Below the pieces are notes generated by a model. That model was not told where the DNA came from. It was given only the letters and a program-made list of their open reading frames with translations, and ran no database searches. Position numbers and translations under genes: made by a program. This document shows positions 17,424-25,203 of a stretch of 64,000 nucleotides of DNA, in pieces. The number at the start of each line of letters is the position of its first letter. The stretch's first letter is position 1. Origin of the DNA: JBBQUN01 sp963698395 (lineage in GTDB: Bacteria; Actinomycetota; Acidimicrobiia; Acidimicrobiales; SZUA-35). The stretch is from NCBI GenBank assembly GCA_963698395.1, contig CAVOQQ010000001.1, forward strand, positions 992,001-1,056,000, in the 5' to 3' direction.

Positions 17424-18219
17424 CTCGATGCTCCGGTGTCGGCCCGGCCGCGAAGTCCACGATGAGAGCGGTGGCGTTGTCTCGGCCGCCGGCGCGATCG
17501 GCCCGGGCAATCAATTCGGCTGCCGCGTGAGACGGCGAGCGGTCACGCAGCGAGTCGCAGATTTCGGCATCATCGAGTTGCTTGAACACCCCATCGGTGA
17601 GCATGAGGAGTCGGTCACCGGCGTGGGGAACGAGAGAGGTCACATCAGGCACGTCGTTCCCATCGGCAGCACCGACGTACCTTGTGAGCGCGTGCAGCCC
17701 GACGTTGCGATGCTTGGCGAGGTCGACCCCGGTGGCCGCCAACTCGGCTGCCACCGTGTGGTCCGTCGTCAGGGGCAGCAGTTCGGCTCCTCGGAGGCGA
17801 TACACCCGGGAATCGCCGATGTTCGCGATGGTCACGACACCGGCGATCGCACGAACGACGATGAGTGTGGTGCCCGCCCGCTCGAGGTCGCGTGCTCGGG
17901 TGACGACTCGGACCTGGCGGGAGACGCTGCGTATCAGGTTGGGCAGGGAGGTGAGACCGACGCTGCCCGCCGTCGAGAGGACACCCTGGACTGCGCTGGA
18001 TGCCGCCAGCCGCCCGCCCGCGTGGCCCCCCATGCCGTCGGCGATCATGAACAGCTGGTTCCCGAGGTGACCGAAAGCGTCTTCGTTCTCGGGGCGAACT
18101 CGGCCGATCGAGGTGGCGGCTCCCCAGTCGGCAACGGTCGTGAGTGGAGCGAGCGCCTCGTGACGAAGCGCTTCGAGATCGGTGCTGCCGGTGATCGTGT
18201 CGTCGTCGATGCTGCTCAC
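17416..18219 (-). CDS. PP2C-family Ser/Thr phosphatase
   Basis: A 267-residue metal-dependent phosphatase that reverses Ser/Thr phosphorylation. All metal-site motifs are present: RVRPENEDAFG, MIADGMGGHAGG, TIANIGDSRVYRL, LLMLTDGV and GGRDNATALIV. There is no membrane segment, so it acts in the cytosol. It lies between a membrane protein and two FHA proteins, all overlapping by a few bases, and probably opposes the divergent membrane kinase at 31.5 kb. Confidence 0.92.
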   Translation of the reverse strand: MSSIDDDTITGSTDLEALRHEALAPLTTVADWGAATSIGRVRPENEDAFGHLGNQLFMIADGMGGHAGGRLAASSAVQGVLSTAGSVGLTSLPNLIRSVSRQVRVVTRARDLERAGTTLIVVRAIAGVVTIANIGDSRVYRLRGAELLPLTTDHTVAAELAATGVDLAKHRNVGLHALTRYVGAADGNDVPDVTSLVPHAGDRLLMLTDGVFKQLDDAEICDSLRDRSPSHAAAELIARADRAGGRDNATALIVDFAAGPTPEHRDV

Positions 18220-18609
18220 TCCGAGGCCTCGGTCACTGCCGGTCCCGGGATCGATCGGTCACCCTCTCGACCGAGCCCGATGAGAAGACCGGCGACCGCT
18301 CCGAGCGCGAACGTGGCAACGACGATCCCGGCTTGCAGCCGGGTGAAGCCGGCGAGGCGAGTCGGACGAGGCGCGGCGACCGAGGCCGGCACCGATGGTG
18401 CCCAGCGTGCACCCACCGGTCGAGGGTCGGTGATCGTTCGCTCGTCCTCGCCGTCGAGGTCGTCTCTGTGGCCGTTCGGCCTCTGATCCGCGCAGCGCCT
18501 CGGTGAGCTCGAGCAGGAGATCGGTACCGTCGATCGTGAGGTCGTCGAGGTGGTGGCGGTCGCCGAGGTGGTGGCGGTCGTCGAGGTGGTGGTGTTCCCG
18601 GTCGGTCAT
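18216..18609 (-). CDS. His-rich single-pass membrane protein (one frameshift as read)
   Basis: The ATG at 18609 overlaps the transglutaminase-like stop by 4 nt. The first 25 residues are three near-repeats of HHLDD/RHHLGD, followed by TIDGTDLLLELTEALR. One extra base near 18480 changes the frame. Downstream the acidic DLDGEDERTITDPRPVGARW continues into a transmembrane helix (AGIVVATFALGAVAGLLIGL) and stops at 18216. The N-terminus would be cytosolic and could bind metal. I do not recognise a family. The shift is inferred from protein character and gene packing. Confidence 0.55.
18541..18594. repeat. 18-nt tandem repeat coding for His-rich units
   Basis: Three copies of an 18-nt unit, gtcgtcgaggtggtggcg with single changes, inside the start of the membrane protein gene. 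Read on the minus strand they give the RHHLDD-type repeats. Confidence 0.85.
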
Positions 18610-20825
18610 GGTGCTCCTCGTCGGGTGAGCGGTCGTGGGTCGGTTCGCATGGCCAGGCGGTGCCAGCCCGATCGGCTCGATCGGAGCGATTCGAGGGCAA
18701 TGGTGCAGCGGCGCCACGCCTCGTCGGCTGCTGCGTCATCGGGGCTGGTCGGGTGGAACGCCGCCCGATCGACCTGCTCGGCGAGCTGATGCAGATCGTC
18801 GGCGGCATCGATCGCGCTCGGTTCGTCTCGTAGCAGGGTCGCAACGACCTCTCCGGGTGTCGTCGACTTGGAGGCCATGACGCCGGCTTCGGCATAGCCA
18901 TCGAGGAGCTCGCTCCATGCGCCGGCGACTCGTGATCGTGTCGGGCCCTGTTGGCGACGCTTGCGGCGGCGCCCCTTGATGGCGACCACGAGGCATCCGA
19001 GCAGGCCGAGCACCACGATCGGGAGCCCGATCGCCGTCGTCGCCACGATCGCCGGTGTGGGAATCGTGGCGAGGAACGACGGTTCATCGGCATCGGTCGG
19101 CTCATCATCGAGCTGGCCGTCCTGGGTGTCTGGTCGCGCCGCGACCTGATCGTCGGGTGGAGGAGGTGGGGACGGCGGTGGGTTCGGAATCGCCACGTCG
19201 GTGACCGTCACCCCGAGCGACTCGTCCTGCGGCTCCCTCGCCCGGTCGGGGGTGACGTCGATGGGCACCCATCCGAAGTCGACGGTGGCGATCTCGATCC
19301 ACGCGCCGATGTCGTCGGCAAGCACCACGGCGCTGCGGTCGACGTATCGCTCCGGTGGGATCTGGTAACCAACGACGACTCGTGTCGGCACCCCGCTGAG
19401 CTGGGACAGCACGCCGGCCGTCGCGGCGTACTGCTCGGCGTAGCCGACGATCCGATCCGGCTCGGCGAGGAAGTCATCGAGCCGCGCCAGGTTGTGCCCG
19501 GGCCGTGCTGCGTCGGAGTGATCGTAGAAACCGAGTTGGGTGAATCGTTCGGCAAGGGCGGCCACCCGCGAGGGACCGGGATCGATGCCTTCGAAGACGT
19601 CGCCTGCGAGGTTGCGCAGCTGTGGAGGCACCAGCTCCAGTTCGGCCCCCTCGTCGACCGGCGGTGTCTCGGCCGACATCAGGTCGACGAGCTTGGGCTC
19701 CTGTCGAGGGGCGGAGGTGATCTGGAGCGTCGTGCCGGCGGCGAGCCGTTGCGGCGCCGCAACCGTGCCGGTCTCCTCGTTGAACCGGAGACCGGTGGAA
19801 CCGTCCACTTCGAGCACTCGCCCGGCGATCGGCACCCACAGCGTCGGTTCGGCGAACTCGATGCGATACGACACCGACGCCTGATCGCCGGCGATCGGAT
19901 CCTCGGGGCTGGACGGGAATCGTCGGTCGACGGGCTCGAATTCGGCCGGGCCGTCGGGACCCTCGTCGGCCACGGCCCAGACGGTGCCGCTGTAGGAGGC
20001 GAGTACTGCGGTCGTCCAGCGAGTGAGGGGCTCATCGGCGGTGACGGTGAAGACCTCGTCGTCGCTGCGACCCTCCTTGAGCGAGGCCTTGAGGGTGACG
20101 AGGGGACTCGGCTCGCTGAGCGGATCCCATGGGCGTTCCTGATGATCTCGCAGATCGAACCGCTCGTTCGCCCCGGCCAGCGGGAGATTCGGTCCGACGA
20201 GGAGGGCGACGGCGGCGATGAGGCCGGTCAGCCCCAAGGCCGACGCTCGACGCGGCATCGACGCCGTGGCGTCGTCGCCACGCAGCGGCTCGACGACCAG
20301 CCACTGATGCAGCAGACCGAGGGTGAGGGCGCCGACGGCCATCGCGACCCCCTGGAGCAAGGCGAGGTCGGGTGCTCCCGCCGTCACCAGCGCGGTTGCT
20401 CCCATCGCAGCGAATGGCCCGATCACGGGAAGCACCGGCCTGGTGGCCCGTCGTGCGAGCTCACCACCGATCAACATGGCCACCCATGACACCGCGTAGG
20501 GCAGTACTCGCAGTTCTGCGGTCAGGGTCGCCGGGGGAGCGCTCGAGAGCAGGTCGGCCCAGCCGCCGATCAGGCCACGAAAGAAGTCGGGGTAGGACCC
20601 GAGCGTTGCGCCGGCACCGCCGAATGCGAAGAGCGCGGTCGAGAGCGCCACCGACTCGCCGACGTACAGTCGATGGTGCTGGGCGAGAAGAAGCGCGATG
20701 AGGGCGATCAACATGCCGCTGATCGCCGGCACGACGAAGCCCCAGCCTTCCAGGGATCCTCGGAAGCCGAGTGCTGCGACCACGGCGAGAACGGCGACGA
20801 TGCCGAGCTGGGGGACCCGGCGCAT
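18606..20825 (-). CDS. TgpA-like transglutaminase-fold membrane protein, catalytic residues missing
   Basis: A 739-residue protein with six or seven N-terminal membrane helices (residues 5-200), an extracytoplasmic transglutaminase-core domain (about 230-530), a Pro-rich stretch, another membrane helix (about 585-610) and a cytosolic helical DUF4129-like tail. In active relatives a Cys sits in a GYCEQYA-like motif and a His in HAWVE. Here codon 463 is Ala (GYAEQYA) and codon 507 is Gly (GAWIE). Only the Asp of the triad (IDVTPD) remains. A structural or ligand-binding role is therefore more likely than catalysis. The start overlaps the DUF58 stop (TGATG). Confidence 0.85.
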   Translation of the reverse strand: MRRVPQLGIVAVLAVVAALGFRGSLEGWGFVVPAISGMLIALIALLLAQHHRLYVGESVALSTALFAFGGAGATLGSYPDFFRGLIGGWADLLSSAPPATLTAELRVLPYAVSWVAMLIGGELARRATRPVLPVIGPFAAMGATALVTAGAPDLALLQGVAMAVGALTLGLLHQWLVVEPLRGDDATASMPRRASALGLTGLIAAVALLVGPNLPLAGANERFDLRDHQERPWDPLSEPSPLVTLKASLKEGRSDDEVFTVTADEPLTRWTTAVLASYSGTVWAVADEGPDGPAEFEPVDRRFPSSPEDPIAGDQASVSYRIEFAEPTLWVPIAGRVLEVDGSTGLRFNEETGTVAAPQRLAAGTTLQITSAPRQEPKLVDLMSAETPPVDEGAELELVPPQLRNLAGDVFEGIDPGPSRVAALAERFTQLGFYDHSDAARPGHNLARLDDFLAEPDRIVGYAEQYAATAGVLSQLSGVPTRVVVGYQIPPERYVDRSAVVLADDIGAWIEIATVDFGWVPIDVTPDRAREPQDESLGVTVTDVAIPNPPPSPPPPPDDQVAARPDTQDGQLDDEPTDADEPSFLATIPTPAIVATTAIGLPIVVLGLLGCLVVAIKGRRRKRRQQGPTRSRVAGAWSELLDGYAEAGVMASKSTTPGEVVATLLRDEPSAIDAADDLHQLAEQVDRAAFHPTSPDDAAADEAWRRCTIALESLRSSRSGWHRLAMRTDPRPLTRRGAP

Positions 20826-21991
20826 CAGAAGGCCGCGTTCCAGGCGGCTTGGAAGGAATCGAGCCGATCGACGGTGAACGTGATGGTGGCCGGCAGGCGT
20901 TGGCCGTCGGACTCCGAGCAGCAGCGAACGACGATCACCTGGGTTGACCGCTTCGCCTGTTCCACCATCGGAAGCAAGGACGCCGCGGATCGAGCACCGG
21001 TGACGATCACCAGTACCGATGTCTCTCGATGGCGGGCGAGGGCGTCGCGAACTTCTGTCTCCAGCGTCGATTCGCCCTGGTCGATCGTGGTGAGCACGTC
21101 GAGCGGCGGCACATGCCGCTCGGTTGCTCCACCGCACCAGAGCGAGACCGGCTGTTGCGCCCGTTCGGTACTGACCACGAGCGAGGCGGCGACTTCCACT
21201 GCCAACTCGAACGGATCGCCTTCGGCGGCGGCACTCACCGTGTCGTCGGTCGGATTCCTCGATGGGCTCGACTGCTCGTAGACGGCCTCGGTGTCGAGCA
21301 GCACGGTGAGGTTCGGTCGCCGGTTGTCGACGTAGTGACGAACCATGAGCGTCCCGGTCCTGGCGGTGGAGAGCCAGTGGATGTGGCGGTGGTCATCGCC
21401 TGGCGCGTAGTCACGAATCGTGTGGAATGACACGTCGCCGGCCGGGGAGGTGTCGCTGGTCGGGCCCTCGAGGTCCTTGGCGAAGCCCACCGGAATCGGA
21501 TCGAGCGACACCACACGGGGCTGGACCCTCAGGTGATCGATGCCGGCCTGGATGATCTCGCGCCGCATCAGACCGAGCGGATCGGTCTTGACGATCACCG
21601 TCGGCCCGACCTCGATCACCCCGCGCCGACTGGTGTCGAGCACGTGATCGACCGACTTCGAGCCGCCGGGAGCAAGGCCGGTGATGTCGACCGACGTCGC
21701 CCGACCGCCACTCCGCTCCTCGAGCCGTCGCGGACCGACCGGCATGCGGCCGGGATTGGTGACGATGAGCGTCGACGTGGCGAGGTCGCCAACACTCACT
21801 CGGTCGTCTGACAGCGTGCGTGCCACATCGACTCGATGCCGCCCGATGACGAAGCTCGATGCGATCGTGAGCGCGAGCCCACAGGCCGCTGCGCAGACCA
21901 TCAGCTCGTTCCAGCCCAGCAGCCAACCGGCGACATAGCTGGTGAGGGCGAGGAACCCGATCGTCGTCCCGGATCGAGTGAGCGGACCCAT
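20825..21991 (-). CDS. DUF58 domain membrane protein
   Basis: A 388-residue protein with two N-terminal helices (TTIGFLALTSYVAGWLLGW and the next segment). A beta-rich domain follows, then the DUF58 signature FHTIRDYAPGDDHRHIHW and TLMVRHYVDNRRPNLTVLLDT, with a vWA-like fold behind it. DUF58 proteins are the regular partners of MoxR ATPases and TgpA-type proteins. The assembly is assumed to help fold or insert other envelope proteins, but the mechanism is not established. It sits 3 nt after the MoxR stop. Confidence 0.88.
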   Translation of the reverse strand: MGPLTRSGTTIGFLALTSYVAGWLLGWNELMVCAAACGLALTIASSFVIGRHRVDVARTLSDDRVSVGDLATSTLIVTNPGRMPVGPRRLEERSGGRATSVDITGLAPGGSKSVDHVLDTSRRGVIEVGPTVIVKTDPLGLMRREIIQAGIDHLRVQPRVVSLDPIPVGFAKDLEGPTSDTSPAGDVSFHTIRDYAPGDDHRHIHWLSTARTGTLMVRHYVDNRRPNLTVLLDTEAVYEQSSPSRNPTDDTVSAAAEGDPFELAVEVAASLVVSTERAQQPVSLWCGGATERHVPPLDVLTTIDQGESTLETEVRDALARHRETSVLVIVTGARSAASLLPMVEQAKRSTQVIVVRCCSESDGQRLPATITFTVDRLDSFQAAWNAAF

Positions 21992-21994
21992 CGC

Positions 21995-23017
21995 CTACCC
22001 GGCGCGTACGGCGGCCGGCGCCTCGACGGACTCGATGACTTGCTGAACGAGCTGGGCAGGGTCGACCCGCTTCAGTTCGGCGTCAGGGGTCAGGAGCAGT
22101 CGATGGGTCATGACGAACGGCGCAACGGCCTTGATGTCGTCGGTCTTCACGTACTCACGGCCCTGCGAGGCCGCGAGCCCTCGACTGGCCTTGACCAACG
22201 CAATCGCTCCACGAGTCGACATGCCGAGACGAAGTTCGCTCCTCGTGCGCGTGGCGGCAGCGAGTCGCACGATGTACCGATGCAGGGTCTCGTCGACGTA
22301 GACGCGGCCCGCAACCGAGATCATGTGTCGGACGCCCTTGGTGTCGAGCACACTCGACAGCGCCTCCGCCGTGCGATGCTGGGAGGTGAGGACGTCGACC
22401 TCGGCGTCCTCCGACGGATACCCGAGCGAGGTTCGCATGAGGAACCGGTCGAGCTGCGCCTCGGGGAGACGGTAGGTCCCGGCCTGTTCGACGGGATTCT
22501 GGGTGGCGATCACGACGAACGGACGAGGTACGTCATGGGTCTGGTTGCCGATCGTGACCTGGCGCTCCTCCATCACTTCCAACAGCGCCGCTTGTGTCTT
22601 CGGCGACGCCCGGTTGATCTCGTCGGCGAGCACGACGTTGGCGAAGACCGGACCCTTGTACAACTCGAAGCCGGCGTCCTGGTGATACACGAGGCCGCCG
22701 GTCACGTCGGAGGGGAGGAGATCCGGCGTGAACTGGATGCGGCTCATCGACCCACCGATCGACGCTGCGATCGATTTGGCCAGGACGGTCTTGCCGGTGC
22801 CCGGGACGTCTTCGAGGAGCAGGTGACCCTCGGCGAGCAGACACACCAGCGCCATGGCGACCTGGTCCTGCTTGCCCTTGATCACGAGTTCGACGTTCGC
22901 CAGGGTCTGGTTGAACCACTCGGCATAGCCCGCAACGGTCTCCGCATCGAGGAGCTCGCAGGCCCGGTCGTCCTTTTCGTTCCTGTCATCGTTCGTTTGC
23001 TCGAATGCCGCAACCAC
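21995..23017 (-). CDS. MoxR-family AAA+ ATPase
   Basis: A 340-residue AAA+ chaperone-type ATPase. Walker A is LLEDVPGTGKT, Walker B VVLADEINRASP, and ATQNPVEQAGTYRLPEAQLD gives sensor 1. QLDRF and the C-terminal lid domain are present. MoxR ATPases act with vWA/DUF58 partners to activate or assemble protein complexes. The GTG at 23017 is used because the conserved helix starts soon after. It is the first gene of the seven-gene overlapping unit running leftward, and is now separated from the giant surface protein by two unrelated genes. Confidence 0.92.
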   Translation of the reverse strand: MVAAFEQTNDDRNEKDDRACELLDAETVAGYAEWFNQTLANVELVIKGKQDQVAMALVCLLAEGHLLLEDVPGTGKTVLAKSIAASIGGSMSRIQFTPDLLPSDVTGGLVYHQDAGFELYKGPVFANVVLADEINRASPKTQAALLEVMEERQVTIGNQTHDVPRPFVVIATQNPVEQAGTYRLPEAQLDRFLMRTSLGYPSEDAEVDVLTSQHRTAEALSSVLDTKGVRHMISVAGRVYVDETLHRYIVRLAAATRTRSELRLGMSTRGAIALVKASRGLAASQGREYVKTDDIKAVAPFVMTHRLLLTPDAELKRVDPAQLVQQVIESVEAPAAVRAG

Positions 23018-23063
23018 GACATGGTTATCGGCAAGCCACGAGCTCCCTGTAGAAGGAAACCCG

Positions 23064-23534
23064 ATGCCACGTATGCAGCCAGAGGTGATGGAAGAGTTCC
23101 TCGAGCAGCCGCACGTCGGCGTCTTGGCGACGCTTCGTGCCAGCGGCCTGCCCTACACGGTGCCCATCTGGTTCCTTCACGAAGCGGGCTCGTTCTGGAT
23201 CACCGGTACCTACGAGCGCGTCTGGTGCAAGCAGCTGTTTGCCGACCCGCGTGCGTCACTGTGTGTCGAGGCACTGGCACCGGTCGCCGGTCATGTCGGC
23301 GTCGACGGCACGGTGGTGACCCACGAACTGCCGGACTTCGACATCTGGCCGATGTCGAGGCGACTGGTCGACAAGTACGTCGCACCCGAGGGCCGAGATG
23401 CGTTCTTTGCGAACATGCAGACCGAGCATCGCCTGCTGTTCGAACTTCGACCCGAGGTGACCCGAGCCATCGACATGCGGGTCTACCGGGGAAAACGGGC
23501 CGATCGGGAGTACCAGGCCAAGCAGGCCCGATAG
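23064..23534 (+). CDS. Pyridoxamine 5'-phosphate oxidase-like (PPOX) family protein
   Basis: A 156-residue split-barrel flavin-binding protein. The N-terminal EEFLEQPHVGVLATLRASGLPYTVPIWF is the typical opening, and the central HVGVDGTVVTHE strand pair follows. Members bind FMN, F420 or heme; F420 is common in actinobacteria, but the cofactor is not decided here. A good ribosome-binding site (AGAAGGA) is 7 nt upstream. It reads against the surrounding signalling operon and is divergent from MoxR. Confidence 0.82.
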   Translation: MPRMQPEVMEEFLEQPHVGVLATLRASGLPYTVPIWFLHEAGSFWITGTYERVWCKQLFADPRASLCVEALAPVAGHVGVDGTVVTHELPDFDIWPMSRRLVDKYVAPEGRDAFFANMQTEHRLLFELRPEVTRAIDMRVYRGKRADREYQAKQAR

Positions 23535-23628
23535 GCGCCGCCAGGCGCGGTGATGCCGGCCTCGGGTGGAGTGTCGGGCCGGGGTTCGGTTCGTCGGGTT
23601 GGTTTGCGGTGGGGTCGGGGGTGGGTGG

Positions 23629-25125
23629 TTACTCGATTTGGATGCCGGTGGGGAGGTAGAAGCCGATGCGTCCGTCGGGTAGTCGTTGGCAGGTGAAGCG
23701 GCCGCGGGTTTTGAGTTGGTGGTGGTAGCGGCACAGGCATTGGCCGTTGGCGAGGTCGGTTGGTCCGTGGTTGGTGACGGCGAGGATGTGGTCGGTTTCG
23801 CAGTAGATGGCGTCTCGGTGGCAGCCGGGGAAGCTGCAGCATCGGTCGCGGTGTCTGATCAGTTGGCGTTGGGTGGGTGTGAAGAGTCGGCGGGTTTCGC
23901 CGGCGTTGATGATGACATTCGGTGCATCCCACACGACGCGTCGGATGCGGCAGGTGAGGAGTTGTTGGAGCATGATCCGGAACGGGATCGGATGGCCGTG
24001 GCCGGTCTCGCAGCGTCGTGACGGATCCACGGCGGCTGCGGTGGCCGGCAACCGGAGTTCGCTGCGGCCTGGTTGGACCGGAGGCTGATCTGGTGTGACG
24101 GCTCCGGTGTCGTCAGTGCCGGACTGGCTGCCGGCTTGGTCGTCGGTGGTCTCGCCGTCGGCGTCTGTGCCAGGAGCGGGAGACGTTGCGGCGTGGTCGA
24201 GGTCGGTGGTCAACATTTCGTTGAGGAAGTCTTCGAATGTCATCGAGTCGAGACCGAAGAACAACAACGGTTCGGGGCGTTGCGCGTCTTCGGGGGTGGA
24301 GGACCCGTCGATCACCAGCGACACCAACGCATCCAACCGGCGCTGCGCATCACTGCGCCGCAACCGGCCCTTGGTGATGGTTTCGCCTTCGGCGGCCTCG
24401 GCCTTTGCTTTGGCCCAGTCGGCATCGAACAGTTCCTTGGCCCGCCGGCCCACCAGGTTGAGGAACGCTTCCCCCGAGATCGGATCCAACTGTCCGGCGA
24501 TCTGCACATTCCCATCCAGATCACGGGCCGTCTTCAAATAGCGGCGTTCCAGATTCCGGAGGAACTTGTCGTAGGACCCGTCCGGATCGGCGCCGTACAA
24601 CCATTTCTGGCAGACCATACCGAATCTCGGCCGGCGACATCGAACACGCCGCGTCGCACAGCATCTGCTCGTCACGGTCAGGCAGGTCTTCAGATCGGGT
24701 GGTTGCGCCCCAGGCGCACAACCGAGATGATCCAAGTGGTAACCGGTGATGCGTCCTTCTTGATGGGCGTAATAGAACAAGGCGAAGGCGTTCTCGGTTT
24801 CGGAACGGCGGATCATCCGATGCGCATGCGCCGGGGTGACCCGTGCCTTGTGCGCCAGCCAGGCGCCGGTCGAGGACGATCCGATGTGGCGGCCCACCCC
24901 ACGCCGATGGGCGGTCATGGCGACGTGACCGGTCTGGGTTTCGAGCTGTTCGGCCGCGTTGGCCATCACCAACAACAGTTCGGCCAGATCATCCGGGGCC
25001 AGATCGTTCACATCCGACAGCGACGCGAATGCCAGTAGCTGGTTGGCCAACTGCACCGCATAGGGCTCACGAGAATCGGCGGTGATGCTGTTCCTGATGA
25101 TGTCTGCCGCCGAACCCGTCTCCAT
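23629..25125 (-). CDS. DUF222/HNH endonuclease family protein (two compensating frameshifts)
   Basis: A 498-residue protein of the DUF222 plus HNH family (13E12-repeat type), which is multicopy in many actinobacteria. The N-terminal DUF222 region contains ARVTPAHAHRMIRRSE. The C-terminal HNH nuclease has HRDRCCSFPGCHRDAIYCE, DHILAVTNHG and CRYHHQLK, with all zinc and metal residues present. Between about 24620 and 24700 the frame reads an unnatural Arg/Cys-rich string, while the alternative frame gives the expected DEQMLCDAACSMSPAEIRYG. That implies two opposite indels. It separates the MoxR gene from the Ig/FN3 gene. The ATG at 25125 is preferred. Confidence 0.82.
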   Translation of the reverse strand: METGSAADIIRNSITADSREPYAVQLANQLLAFASLSDVNDLAPDDLAELLLVMANAAEQLETQTGHVAMTAHRRGVGRHIGSSSTGAWLAHKARVTPAHAHRMIRRSETENAFALFYYAHQEGRITGYHLDHLGCAPGAQPPDLKTCLTVTSRCCATRRVRCRRPRFGMVCQKWLYGADPDGSYDKFLRNLERRYLKTARDLDGNVQIAGQLDPISGEAFLNLVGRRAKELFDADWAKAKAEAAEGETITKGRLRRSDAQRRLDALVSLVIDGSSTPEDAQRPEPLLFFGLDSMTFEDFLNEMLTTDLDHAATSPAPGTDADGETTDDQAGSQSGTDDTGAVTPDQPPVQPGRSELRLPATAAAVDPSRRCETGHGHPIPFRIMLQQLLTCRIRRVVWDAPNVIINAGETRRLFTPTQRQLIRHRDRCCSFPGCHRDAIYCETDHILAVTNHGPTDLANGQCLCRYHHQLKTRGRFTCQRLPDGRIGFYLPTGIQIE

Positions 25126-25203
25126 ACCAACCAGTATGAACAAGGGGTATGACACTGCCGTCCTCATACAGACGCTGAGCTGCTGGGGATGGTCTCGGCC
25201 GGC

